Of a DNA stretch of 64,000 nt, positions 51,784 to 59,536 are shown piece after piece. The first letter of the stretch is position 1; every line of letters begins with the position of its first letter. The notes under the pieces were generated by a model, which had not been told where the DNA came from, searched no databases, and saw only the letters and a program-made list of their open reading frames with translations. Origin of the DNA: Micromonospora rubida (GTDB lineage: Bacteria; Actinomycetota; Actinomycetes; Mycobacteriales; Micromonosporaceae); NCBI RefSeq assembly GCF_009908295.1, contig NZ_JAAALO010000002.1, positions 1,029,490 through 1,093,489 on the forward strand, read 5' to 3'. The translations under genes were made by a program, and so were the position numbers.

Positions 51784-52049
51784 TCGACTTCCGGGCGGGG
51801 ATGGTCTTCCACGTGACCCGGGCGGCGAGCCCGCAGTTCGTTCAGCCGATCTTCTTCCGGCTGATTCGCGTGCACAAGGACTGGATCACCTACGACGGCT
51901 GGATTTGGCTCGACGGCTACCAGCTCAACGCCAAGGGCGACGCGGTGGCGCAACGGTCGATCTTCGTACAGCCGGCGGGCTTGATCGTCCAAACGCAGCC
52001 ACTCCCGGCACACCGCCCGGGACCGCGCAGATCCGTTGCGCGAGCCTAG
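51780..52049 (+). CDS. Small hypothetical protein, third of the set
   Basis: An 89-residue protein starting with GTG in a GTGA overlap. It is rich in aromatic residues (FFRLIRVHKDWITYDGWIW), suggesting a compact beta fold, and has a basic C-terminus. Not recognised. The triple overlap across 51383-52049 implies co-translation of all three small proteins. Confidence 0.65.
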   Translation: MIDFRAGMVFHVTRAASPQFVQPIFFRLIRVHKDWITYDGWIWLDGYQLNAKGDAVAQRSIFVQPAGLIVQTQPLPAHRPGPRRSVARA

Positions 52050-52079
52050 TGTGCCCGGGTCAGCAGGACACGGCCACGC

Positions 52080-53006
52080 TCAGTTGATGCTGACCGTCAC
52101 CGTGCCAATCACCACACGGTGATCCGAGCAGGCGCCGATCGTGCAGGTGGTCGGAATGGCCAGCGAGTCGGCGGTGTAGCTGCCCGCGAGCCGGTTCTCC
52201 CGTACGAAGATCAAGTCGATCTTGTTGCCGAGGCCGCACGGCCCGCCGGTGCTGCCGTCCGCGACGGTGGTCTCGCCGTACCCGACGCAGCGGGAGTCCA
52301 GGTCGTCCAACTCACGGTAGGAACCGGTGTTGCCGGCGTTGTTGGCCACGTTGAGACTCGGCGCGTACCAGTTGTCCAGACGGCCGTAGTGGGGCTGGGC
52401 GTTGAAGTCGCCGCCGATGAGCACCGTGTCACCGTTCGCCGCGAAGGCCTCCAGCCGGCTACGCACCGAGTTCAGTTGCTGCACATTGATCACCGTGCCG
52501 TTGATGACCGTGTTCGACGGCGTGATGTGCGTGGTGCAGAACCGCAGGTGCTGGCGGGCGGACAGCGGGGCGCAGAGCAGGGTCCGCCGCTCGGCACTGC
52601 CATCCGATGGCAACGTGTAGCGGTTCGCCGCACCGAGCGGCGCCTTGCTGAAAATGGCGTTGCCGAACGCCTGCCCGTTGCAGACCGTGTCGCGGGACGG
52701 CTCGAAGCGGGCGAAGTTGGTGGAGTCCTGCGGCCAGCCGGAGGCCCTCAGGTCGGCGACGATCGCCTGGTACTGCTGGTAGCAGAGCTCGTTGAGGCCG
52801 ACGAAGTCGGCGCCCCGGGTGCGGACCGAGCCGGTCAGGGCCGGAATGAGGCCGTCGGTGGTCGAGGCCCGGTGCATGGTCCAGCCCGCGACGTTCCAGA
52901 CCCAGAGGTCGTGCGTTGCCGTGGTGGCCGCCGAGGCCGGGGCCGCCGAGGTGAGGGTGAGGACGAACGCGCCGAGTACGGCGACACAGAGCCTCATCAA
53001 CCGCAT
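52080..53006 (-). CDS. Secreted endonuclease/exonuclease/phosphatase-family protein
   Basis: A 308-residue exported protein: signal peptide (LCVAVLGAFVLTLTSAAPASA), then an EEP fold with FVGLNELC (metal-binding Glu), IGGDFNAQP (GDFN motif) and SDHRVVIG near the C-terminus (SDH motif). Six or more Cys suggest disulfides outside the cell. It could be a nuclease or a phosphodiesterase such as a sphingomyelinase; the fold alone does not decide. ATG 53006 is preceded by GGGGGGAG. It converges on the small-gene operon. Confidence 0.85.
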   Translation of the reverse strand: MRLMRLCVAVLGAFVLTLTSAAPASAATTATHDLWVWNVAGWTMHRASTTDGLIPALTGSVRTRGADFVGLNELCYQQYQAIVADLRASGWPQDSTNFARFEPSRDTVCNGQAFGNAIFSKAPLGAANRYTLPSDGSAERRTLLCAPLSARQHLRFCTTHITPSNTVINGTVINVQQLNSVRSRLEAFAANGDTVLIGGDFNAQPHYGRLDNWYAPSLNVANNAGNTGSYRELDDLDSRCVGYGETTVADGSTGGPCGLGNKIDLIFVRENRLAGSYTADSLAIPTTCTIGACSDHRVVIGTVTVSIN

Positions 53007-53216
53007 GCGTCTCCCCCCATCGAACTGATCACCATCGATTCATCGGAGATGATGACACATGCGGGTCGATCAGGCGAGCCATACACAGTGGACCCCTCAG
53101 CCCGATCACGGCGCCTGCACGCAACCCTCTACCCACGGCCACCACCGTCCGCGAGGGAAGGTCGGACGGCTCAGTCATCTGCTCATGGCGGTGAAGGTCA
53201 TGGCTGCGGTCCTCGC

Positions 53217-53237
53217 CCGGTCCGTAGATCGGACCGG
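53217..53237. terminator. Hairpin in the 295-nt gap before the membrane-protein gene
   Basis: CCGGTCCG (53217-53224) and CGGACCGG (53230-53237) form a perfect 8-bp stem with a 5-nt loop. The rest of 53007-53301 holds no gene I can support. It may be a terminator or a leader structure; the direction is unclear. Confidence 0.35.
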
Positions 53238-53301
53238 CCTTTGCGCCAATGCATGATTCGGGGAGAGTTGTAAACATCGCATTTGGGCCACCAGGTGCAG
53301 A

Positions 53302-53913
53302 GTGGAGCAATTCCCCCTCGACATTGATATCTACGATTACCGCATGAATTCACGAACGCGAGGCAGAGGCGCTGGAACCGAATGGGATGGACCGCTCGCA
53401 GAATTTTCAGCCCTACGGGAGGAGATTCAAGTAAGAGTGCAGACTCAGCACCAAACGCTATCACTGCAACTAACGATTACCGCGGCGATATTTGGGTTTT
53501 CGATCTCCCGACAGAGTCTGACAGCACTCTTACTTCTCGTGCCATTCACCTCTTACCTACTCTGCGGGCGCCTTGCTTCATATCACTTTGGAACGGTGAC
53601 GGCGGCTAGGTACATCACAGAAGAACTAAGCAAGCAGGTGCCAGGTGGGCTGCGATGGGAGCAGTGGCTGCGAAAAAACCGGAAAGGCCCGAGCGTACTG
53701 GGATCGACGCTACCCCTCCTACTCACTTTCCCTGGGGCGAGCGTGCTGGCATTGACTTGGGTGGGCTGGCACATCTACGGCAGCGGGATTGCAGATACTG
53801 CCCCTCGCGCCGGCCTTATCGCCCTATGGGCCCTCGGCTTCATCCCCACCTCCCTGTCGGCTTTGCTTTTGCTGCAGATGACGGGGCGGACATCAGTTGG
53901 AATACGAGAATAG
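53302..53913 (+). CDS. Four-helix membrane protein, unknown function
   Basis: A 203-residue protein starting at GTG 53302 (AGGTG upstream) or ATG 53344. After a charged N-terminus (FSALREEIQVRVQTQHQTL) come two helices (LSLQLTITAAIFGFSI and LTALLLLVPFTSYLL), a soluble loop (ITEELSKQVPGGLRWEQWL), then two more helices (FPGASVLALTWVGWHIYG and LIALWALGFIPTSLSALLLL). Lower GC and a TTA codon (53530-53532) set it apart from the core genome. I do not recognise a named family. Small membrane proteins of this kind can be effectors in defence loci, but nothing here proves it. Confidence 0.65.
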   Translation: MEQFPLDIDIYDYRMNSRTRGRGAGTEWDGPLAEFSALREEIQVRVQTQHQTLSLQLTITAAIFGFSISRQSLTALLLLVPFTSYLLCGRLASYHFGTVTAARYITEELSKQVPGGLRWEQWLRKNRKGPSVLGSTLPLLLTFPGASVLALTWVGWHIYGSGIADTAPRAGLIALWALGFIPTSLSALLLLQMTGRTSVGIRE

Positions 53914-54118
53914 GGAACCCTCGCGGGAGGACCATAATGCCGTGAAGTCCCGCTTTCAGCAGGTGCAGTTACCTGCAACCGGTTAACGTTCAAGGCGATC
54001 CGGTCCGGCAGCCTCTGCATCGGCCGGAGCTGACGGAGTAGGCCAAGACGGCCAGCCAATAGACGTTTTGCGGCGGCCAAGGTGCGGTCACTGACGGTCC
54101 CTCACCCGGCGACGTTGC

Positions 54119-54325
54119 TCAGGGCGTCAAAACTGCCGTCCTTGATTCCTGGATGAAGCCGGCCCACTGGTCGGACGCGAACGACAGCACCGGCCCCTTC
54201 CGGTCCTTGCTGTCACGGACCTGGGCGGAATCGGCCACGTGGCGGTGCTCCGCCACTGACCGGCCGGCCCAGCCCTGAACCGACCGGTCCCCGTTCTGCC
54301 TCAGGAGCACGCACGGGCAGGACAT
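54119..54325 (-). pseudogene. Decayed DUF397 gene
   Basis: The 3' half encodes VADSAQVRDSKDRKGPVLSF and DQWAGFI, a normal DUF397 C-terminal block close to that of the gene at 50127-50336. The 5' half lacks the usual W(R/K)KS(S/T)RSG...CVEVAD block; the sequence there appears scrambled or frameshifted. No XRE partner gene is beside it. Probably a remnant of a second regulator pair. Confidence 0.55.
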
Positions 54326-54359
54326 CCCGAGCCGCCACTCGACGTCGGCGGCCGGGACG

Positions 54360-54593
54360 TCACGACGCGGCTGGCCTCGACACCGCGCCTCGCCCGCCGC
54401 GCCGCTTGGCGGCGTACGGGAGCACGAACATGTACAGGCCGCTAAAGAGCAACAGGGCGAGCGGAAGCAGCGGCAGGTAGAACACCCATTCGGGGAGTGC
54501 CCCGCTCGCCGCGACGAAGCCGATGACCACGGTCACCGTGAAGGCGATGGACACCCACCGGTGGAGCTGTCGAATCCACTTGTTCCAGCGCAA
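54360..54593 (-). CDS. Small two-helix membrane protein
   Basis: A 77-residue protein beginning WNKWIRQLHRWVSIAF (after a TTG start), with helices at about 12-30 and 36-62 (WVFYLPLLPLALLLFSGLYM) and a basic tail. The TTG start at 54593 is supported by AAAGGAG at 6 nt. A second, broken copy of its 5' end lies at 58465-58510 next to another VOC gene, so it belongs to a duplicated module. Function unknown. Confidence 0.75.
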   Translation of the reverse strand: MRWNKWIRQLHRWVSIAFTVTVVIGFVAASGALPEWVFYLPLLPLALLLFSGLYMFVLPYAAKRRGGRGAVSRPAAS

Positions 54594-55024
54594 CGAAATC
54601 TCCTTTACATACGAGCAGGCTCAGAACTTGGCAGACGTTGCCGCGGGTGCTGGCGAGCCCAACAATCCCGTAGACCGTTACCAAGGGTTACCGCGAAGCC
54701 GGGCCCGGTCCACCCCTCCTCGGCCCCTTTGCTCTGCTGCAGCGGAGGAAACAGTCACTCGATGTGAAAATCAGCGCACAGACGTCGCCCGGGCTGATTC
54801 GGAGATTCTCCTGTTCAAAGCTGGTGTTGCCGGGAGGGCAGCAGAGCAAAGCGGGCGAGGGGGGCACCGAAGGGCGCGGCCAGCTGTCACGGAAGGTAGC
54901 AACTCGGGCCTCACCGACAGCCATTACTTACAGTGTTCAACCGGCGCATCTCGCCGGGTGAGGCGTCCGCCCCCGCATCGGCGGCTGCACAGTGCCGCCG
55001 GTGCGGCTCGCGGTCGCGGTCGGG
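54594..55024. other. 431-nt gap between membrane-protein and VOC genes
   Basis: No supported gene. In the second copy of the module the VOC gene lies only a few bases from the membrane-protein start, so most of this stretch looks like an insertion. A direct repeat GTTACC-AAGG-GTTACC (54677-54692) may be a regulatory site for the gene at 54360-54593. Confidence 0.5.
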
Positions 55025-55435
55025 CTAGCGCACTTCCTGGATGCGGACCATGTTGCCCGCCGGGTCGCGGAAGGCGCAGTCACGAATCCCGTACGGCTGC
55101 TCGACCGGCTCCTGGACGACCTCGACGTCACCGGCCTGCACCTTCTCGAAGACACCGTCGAGGTCGGGGGTGGCCAACACGATCCAGCCGTACGTGCCCT
55201 TCGCCATCATCTCCCGGATCACCCGACGCTCCTCGTCGGTGGCACCCGGGTCGGCCAGCGGTGGCGCCAGGAGGATGCGCGTGTCCGGCTGACCCACCGG
55301 CCCGACCGTGATCCACCGCATCTTGCCGCTGCCCACGTCACTGCGTACCTCGAAACCGAGGACATCACGGTAAAAGACCAGGGACGCCTCGGGGTCGTCG
55401 TGTGGAAGGAAGCTCGTGTGAATGGTGATGTCCAT
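55025..55435 (-). CDS. VOC-family (glyoxalase/dioxygenase fold) protein, copy 1
   Basis: A 136-residue vicinal-oxygen-chelate protein: MDITIHTSFLPHDDPEAS, FYRDVLGFEV, RWITVGP, ATPDLDGVFEKV and DCAFRDPAGNMVRIQE. Such proteins bind a metal through His/Glu and act in resistance or small-molecule turnover. It is a close paralogue of 58523-58933 with only scattered differences. Upstream, a remnant of an AraC gene's 3' end lies at the same 5-nt spacing as the intact AraC gene in copy 2. Confidence 0.88.
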   Translation of the reverse strand: MDITIHTSFLPHDDPEASLVFYRDVLGFEVRSDVGSGKMRWITVGPVGQPDTRILLAPPLADPGATDEERRVIREMMAKGTYGWIVLATPDLDGVFEKVQAGDVEVVQEPVEQPYGIRDCAFRDPAGNMVRIQEVR

Positions 55436-55440
55436 GGCCA

Positions 55441-55532
55441 TCACGCTAGGCGCGGCACGACGGCCCACGCTTCTTGATTCCTGACCGGTCTGCTCACCTG
55501 CTTCGCCGCCGCGCTCCGGATGCCTGAAGGCC
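55441..55532 (-). pseudogene. 3' remnant of an AraC-family regulator gene
   Basis: Read on the minus strand this encodes KQVSRPVRNQEA...VPRLA and a stop, matching KQVTRPIRNREA...TPHLA at the C-terminus of the intact AraC gene (58939-59388). The stop lies 5 nt before the VOC start, as in copy 2. The rest of the gene has been replaced by the PhnB-like gene. Confidence 0.65.
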
Positions 55533-56006
55533 TCATCGGTTGAGAAAGAACTCGGCACCTTGGACGTACTCCATCGCCTTGACGAACTCGGGGTCGTTGA
55601 GCCTGCGATTCATCTCTTCCTCGGTTGGGTCCGCCACCCGCTGGTGGAGCCACCACAGGTTGCCGAACGGGTCGCGGAAACGGCTGACCCGATCGCCCCA
55701 GAACAGCTCGGTCGGCTCAGTGACAACGGTCGCGCCACGTTCGACCGCCCGGCGTAGCACCTCGGCGTCGTCGGCGACGTAGAGGCGCAGGAAGGCCGGC
55801 GTCTGCGGCCAGTCCGGCTTGTCGAACATCATCACGACCGAGTCTCCGATGCGGACCTCAGCGTGGCCGATCACCCCGCCCACTTCCATTCGAGCCAACT
55901 CGGTGGCGTCGAAGACACTGACGACGAAGTCGATCAACTGGGCCGTGTTCCCCGGAGAGATCATCCACGGGGTGACGGTGTGGTAGCCGTCGGGAACAAC
56001 CTTCAT
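55533..56006 (-). CDS. PhnB-like VOC protein
   Basis: A 157-residue VOC protein of the PhnB/YdaE-like type: MKVVPDGYHTVTPWMISP, IGDSVVMMFDKPDWPQTP, and GDRVSRFRDPFGNLWWLHQ, with the C-terminal EEEMNRRL helix. It is not closely related to its VOC neighbour. Its ATG (56006) diverges from the WYL regulator gene, which may control it. Confidence 0.88.
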   Translation of the reverse strand: MKVVPDGYHTVTPWMISPGNTAQLIDFVVSVFDATELARMEVGGVIGHAEVRIGDSVVMMFDKPDWPQTPAFLRLYVADDAEVLRRAVERGATVVTEPTELFWGDRVSRFRDPFGNLWWLHQRVADPTEEEMNRRLNDPEFVKAMEYVQGAEFFLNR

Positions 56007-56101
56007 CGCTTATCTCCTCGTTGCGGCGCACGGTCTGTGTACCGCCGGGAACCAGGCTAGAGCCCATATAGGCCAGCTCCAGTCCTACATGAGGAGGCAC
56101 C

Positions 56102-56113
56102 ATGGGAACGTGA
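56102..56113 (+). promoter_or_regulatory. Three-codon upstream ORF overlapping the WYL start
   Basis: GAGGAGG (56091-56097) lies 4 nt before ATG 56102, which reads Met-Gly-Thr-stop; the TGA overlaps the GTG of the regulator gene (GTGA). The best ribosome site thus points to this mini-ORF, which could hand ribosomes on to the regulator start. Confidence 0.4.
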
Positions 56114-57075
56114 AAGACACGTCGGCCCGCCTGCTGCGACTGCTGTCCCTGCTCCAGACGCCCCGGGAATGGCCGGGCAGCGAACTCGCCGAACGACTCC
56201 AGGTCGCCCCCCGCACCGTGCGCCGGGACGTCGACCGACTGCGTGAGCTCGGCTACCCGGTCCAGGCCACCATGGGCGCGCAGGGCGGGTACCGACTCGT
56301 GGCGGGCAAGGCGATGCCGCCGCTGCTGCTCGATGATGAGGAGGCCGTGGCCATCGCCGTCGGCCTGCGCACGGCGGCCCGGCAGCCAGTCGCCGGCATC
56401 GCCGAGGCGTCGCTGCGGGCTCTGGCCAAGCTGCAGCAGGTGCTTCCGCCCCGGCTGGGCCGCCGTGTCAGCGCCCTGACCGCGACCGCCCTGCCGACGC
56501 CCGCAGCTTCGGCCTCGCTGGTCGACCCCACACAGTTGACAGTCCTCGCCGCCGCGGGCGCGGCCAACGAACGAGTCCGGTTCGACTACCGCAACCACGA
56601 CGGCGTCGTCAGCCGGCGGCACGTCGAACCACACCGGCTGGTCGTGGTTGGCCGTCGCTGGTATCTGCTCGCCTACGACAACGAGCGCAACGACTGGCGG
56701 ACGTTTCGCATCGACCGCATCGACAAGGCCCAGACCACCGGGACGCGGGTGCCGCCACGCGACCCACCGGCCGATGACCTGGCCGCGTTCGTCACCAGCC
56801 AGCTCTACGACCTGGCACCGGTCTTCCGGGCGGTGGTGACGCTCGCCCTGCCGGTCGGCCAGGCCGCGGCCCAACTGGGCGACTACGCCGGCGAACTGCG
56901 GCCTATCGACGACGTATCGTGCCGCTGGCACAGCCCGCAGGACACGATCGACTGGCTCGCCGTCCGGTTGGCCCTGCTCGGCTGCGATTTCACCGTCCAC
57001 GAGCCAGTCGCGCTGGTCGACCACCTACGCCAGCTCGGCGGCCGCATCACCCGTGCCGTGCCACCCGGAACCTGA
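56110..57075 (+). CDS. WYL-domain transcriptional regulator
   Basis: A 321-residue DeoR/YafY-like regulator: N-terminal winged helix (LSLLQTPREWPGSELAERL, VAPRTVRRDVDRL), then a WYL domain (VEPHRLVVVGRRWYLLAYD, RTFRIDRI) and a C-terminal WCX-like part. WYL domains sense ligands, including nucleic-acid signals in some defence loci. An in-frame ATG at 56089 is an alternative start. It is divergent from the PhnB-like VOC gene; an imperfect dyad (GCCCATATAGGC, about 56061-56074) lies between them. Confidence 0.88.
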   Translation: MKDTSARLLRLLSLLQTPREWPGSELAERLQVAPRTVRRDVDRLRELGYPVQATMGAQGGYRLVAGKAMPPLLLDDEEAVAIAVGLRTAARQPVAGIAEASLRALAKLQQVLPPRLGRRVSALTATALPTPAASASLVDPTQLTVLAAAGAANERVRFDYRNHDGVVSRRHVEPHRLVVVGRRWYLLAYDNERNDWRTFRIDRIDKAQTTGTRVPPRDPPADDLAAFVTSQLYDLAPVFRAVVTLALPVGQAAAQLGDYAGELRPIDDVSCRWHSPQDTIDWLAVRLALLGCDFTVHEPVALVDHLRQLGGRITRAVPPGT

Positions 57076-57096
57076 AACGGCCACCTCCAGCTGACC

Positions 57097-57128
57097 GCCC
57101 GTGGCGACCCCGGATGTCACCGGCGGGC
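57097..57128. terminator. Hairpin between WYL and phospholipase D-like genes
   Basis: GCCCG (57097-57101) pairs with CGGGC (57124-57128) with further imperfect pairing inside. It lies between convergent gene ends, so a bidirectional terminator is plausible. Confidence 0.4.
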
Positions 57129-57138
57129 ACTCCAGGCT

Positions 57139-58284
57139 TCAGCTGACCGGCACGGCGGCGGCCCGCAGCGCCCAGAAGTTCGACCGGTACTGGTCGTGGA
57201 TGGTCGCCGACTGGACCCGTAGCAGCGCCTCGTCGTTCTCGCGGAGCGCGGCGTTCGAGTAGTTGTGGCTACCGGTCATCACCCACTTGGTGTCCTTCTG
57301 CCCGTCGTACGTTCCCTCGACCAGCATGTACTTCGAGTGCACGATGTAGTCGCCGCTGATCTTGTACAGCTTGATCCGGGCGTGCCCGGACAGGATGTTG
57401 GGCACGTCGGTGTCGGTCTCGGTGTAGACGATGTCCACCCAGCACTTCTTGTCGGCCAGCTCCCGCAGCTTGGTCGCGATCGGGTTGCGGCTGAAGTGCC
57501 ACATCCCGATCCGGATGATCGTCCGCCCGGTCTCGGTGCCCGTCGAGGTGTTGCCCTCGCAGGTGATGTTCTCGTCGAGCATGTTGTAGATCGTGTCGGT
57601 GTCCTGGGTGGTGCCGGCGCGGGGGAAGAAGTACGACTTGGCGTTGCCGCTGGACGTGGTCCGGTAGTAGTCGTTGTTCTTCACCTGGGCCGCCAGGTCG
57701 CCGTGATAGGCGACGTAGGAGTTGTAGACGGCGGTGTTGCCGACGAGCGTCACCGCGTTGTTCCAGTAGCGCTCGGCGTTGTCGTTGGTCAGGTTCGCCG
57801 AGCTCTGCACCAGGACGTTCGTCGACCCGAGGGTGTCGGAGAACAGGAAGAACTTGTTGTGCATGATCGGCGAGTTGAGGTTGCCGATGCAGGCCCGGTC
57901 GGTGGTGCAGACGGTCACCCAGGAGGCGTTGGTCCGGGTCGTGCCGAGCTTGCCGATCAGGCCGGTCACCGCCGGGTAGGCCCGGGACTGGCCGTCGACC
58001 ACGACCCGCACGTTCACCCCCCGGTCGTACGCGGCCGCCAGGTCGTTCGACACCCGGGTCAGCGAGAAGTGGAACATCGCCACCCGGATCGTGGACCCGG
58101 GAGCGGCGCCCTGGATCAGCCGCTGGACGTGTTCGACGATGGCGTACTGCTGACTGGCCACCGTGGGGTTGTTGAAGACCGCGCCGGAGGCCACGGCCGC
58201 GACCGCCGGTGTGGTCGGGGTCAGGATGGCGGCGGCGGCGAGGCCGCCCGTGACGAGTATCCCGGCGATACGACGCAGAAGCAT
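57139..58284 (-). CDS. Secreted phospholipase D-like protein
   Basis: A 381-residue exported protein: signal (LVTGGLAAAAILTPTTPAVA), then two phospholipase D half-sites. The first is HNKFFLFSD with SSANLTNDNAERYWNN; the second is HSKYMLVEG with TGSHNYSNAALRENDEALL. Both keep the H-x-K pair; the Asp six residues on is absent or shifted, as in several secreted PLD-like proteins of actinomycetes. It could be a phosphodiesterase or nuclease. ATG 58284 is preceded by AGGGAG. Confidence 0.88.
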   Translation of the reverse strand: MLLRRIAGILVTGGLAAAAILTPTTPAVAAVASGAVFNNPTVASQQYAIVEHVQRLIQGAAPGSTIRVAMFHFSLTRVSNDLAAAYDRGVNVRVVVDGQSRAYPAVTGLIGKLGTTRTNASWVTVCTTDRACIGNLNSPIMHNKFFLFSDTLGSTNVLVQSSANLTNDNAERYWNNAVTLVGNTAVYNSYVAYHGDLAAQVKNNDYYRTTSSGNAKSYFFPRAGTTQDTDTIYNMLDENITCEGNTSTGTETGRTIIRIGMWHFSRNPIATKLRELADKKCWVDIVYTETDTDVPNILSGHARIKLYKISGDYIVHSKYMLVEGTYDGQKDTKWVMTGSHNYSNAALRENDEALLRVQSATIHDQYRSNFWALRAAAVPVS

Positions 58285-58464
58285 GAGACTCCCTCGGTGT
58301 CCGTGCGGCTGAGTGGCCCGGCCGCCGTGAGCCGGCGGCCGGGCCACCCAGCATGCCAACACTCCGCACATCCTCCGCACACGCGCCGCAGCCGGCCGCT
58401 TCCGGGACGCCGCGGGTCAGAAGCCGAGGACGGGGCGTCCCCCGCGTGGCCGCCTGGCGGCCAC

Positions 58465-58510
58465 GGACACCAGCGGTGGAGCTACCGAACCCACTTGTTC
58501 CAGCTCAACG
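58465..58510 (-). pseudogene. 5' remnant of the small two-helix membrane protein gene
   Basis: This 46-bp stretch matches the first codons of the gene at 54360-54593 (54549-54595) with few changes, including the shared CCACTTGTTCCAGC. The ninth codon, CAG in the intact gene, is TAG here and a base is lost soon after. It lies beside VOC copy 2, showing that the whole module was once duplicated. Confidence 0.65.
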
Positions 58511-58522
58511 TGCGCTCGCCGG

Positions 58523-58933
58523 CTAGCGCAGTTCCTGGATGCGGATCAGGTTGCCCGCCGGATCGCGGAAGGCGCAGTCACGGGTGCCGTACGGCTGCTC
58601 GGTCGGCTCCTGGACGACCTCGGCGTCGCCGGCCTGCAGCTTCTCGAAGGTGCCGTCGAGGTCGGGGGTGGCCAGCAGGATCCAGCCGTACGTGCCCTTG
58701 GCCATCATCTCGGCGATGACGCGACGCTCGTCGTCGGTGATGCCGGGGTCGACGGCCGGCGGCGCGAGAAGGATGGACGTGCCGGGCTGACCGGGCGGGC
58801 CGACCGTGATCCAGCGCATCTTGCCGCTTCCGACGTCTTTGCGGACCTCGAAGCCGAGGGTGTCGCGGTAGAAGGCCAGGGATGCGTCCGGGTCGTCGTG
58901 CGGCAGGAAGGTCGTGTGAATCGTGATGTCCAT
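58523..58933 (-). CDS. VOC-family protein, copy 2
   Basis: A 136-residue paralogue of 55025-55435 (same N-terminus MDITIHT, FLPHDDPDASLAFYRD, GKMRWITVGP, FEKLQAGDAEVVQEP). It begins 5 nt after the stop of the AraC gene, so the two are an operon and the regulator is a likely controller of the VOC protein. The downstream partner gene has decayed. Confidence 0.88.
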   Translation of the reverse strand: MDITIHTTFLPHDDPDASLAFYRDTLGFEVRKDVGSGKMRWITVGPPGQPGTSILLAPPAVDPGITDDERRVIAEMMAKGTYGWILLATPDLDGTFEKLQAGDAEVVQEPTEQPYGTRDCAFRDPAGNLIRIQELR

Positions 58934-58938
58934 GGCAG

Positions 58939-59388
58939 TCACGCTAGGTGCGGCGTGGGGGCCGGCGCTTCTCGATTCCTGATCGGTCTGGTCACCTGTT
59001 TCGCCAGGCACGGCGGCATCCCCGCCGTCCCGCTCGCCGCCTGGCGCCGGTAGACGCTGGGCGGCACTCCGACCAGCTCGGTGAAGCGGGTGCTGAAGGT
59101 GCCCAGCGACGAGCAGCCGACCGCGAAGCAGACCTCGGTGACGCTGAGGTCGCCACGGCGCAGCAACGCCATCGCGCGCTCGATGCGCCGCGTCATGAGA
59201 TAGCTGTACGGCGACTCACCGTAGGCGAGCCGGAACTCGCGGCTGAGGTGCCCGGCCGAGATGTGCGCGCCACGGGCGAGCGCCTCGACGTCCAGCGGCT
59301 GCGCGTACTCCCGGTCGATCCGGTCGCGGACGCGGCGCAGCCGCGCGAGGTCGAGCAGGTGCTGCGCGGCGGTGGGTTTGCTGGTCAC
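58939..59388 (-). CDS. AraC-family transcriptional regulator
   Basis: A 149-residue regulator that is almost only the DNA-binding domain: first helix-turn-helix DVEALARGAHISAGHLSREF, second VTEVCFAVGCSSLGTFSTRF (split: VTEVCFAVGCSS, LGTFSTRF). GTG 59388 is the likely start; the open frame continues upstream but looks non-coding. It leads the VOC gene by 5 nt. Short AraC proteins of this type usually activate or repress the adjacent VOC gene. Confidence 0.88.
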   Translation of the reverse strand: MTSKPTAAQHLLDLARLRRVRDRIDREYAQPLDVEALARGAHISAGHLSREFRLAYGESPYSYLMTRRIERAMALLRRGDLSVTEVCFAVGCSSLGTFSTRFTELVGVPPSVYRRQAASGTAGMPPCLAKQVTRPIRNREAPAPTPHLA

Positions 59389-59460
59389 CTGCGCGATCCT
59401 GCCACGCCCACCGCAGGCCACCCAGCACGGACGGCGGCCGTCAGGGCCCACACGATCGAG

Positions 59461-59506
59461 ATCTTGGAAGGAAGCGGCCCTCGAAGGGGCCATTTCGTTC
59501 CAAGAT
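59461..59506. repeat. 46-nt near-perfect palindrome
   Basis: ATCTTGGAA (59461-59469) pairs with TTCCAAGAT (59498-59506), GGCCC (59476-59480) with GGGCC (59487-59491), with several pairs between, around a 6-nt loop. It lies between the AraC gene and the divergent gene at 59537. It looks like a dispersed extragenic palindrome; as the flanking genes diverge it is not a simple terminator. Confidence 0.65.
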
Positions 59507-59536
59507 TCGCGTTGACCGGGCCGGGACACTGGGGCC

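Noticed and set aside
53029..53310. A 93-codon minus-strand frame in the gap after the nuclease-like gene
   Set aside because: Composition is random-looking, no ribosome site, no family resemblance.
45686..54400. Integrase, tRNA or att repeats bounding the accessory segment
   Set aside because: I looked for an integrase gene, tRNA sequence and matching flanking repeats and found none I could support, so I do not call it an integrative element.
54688..54961. Several 60-80-codon frames in the gap before VOC copy 1
   Set aside because: None has a ribosome site or coherent codon use, and the gap is missing in the other copy of the module.
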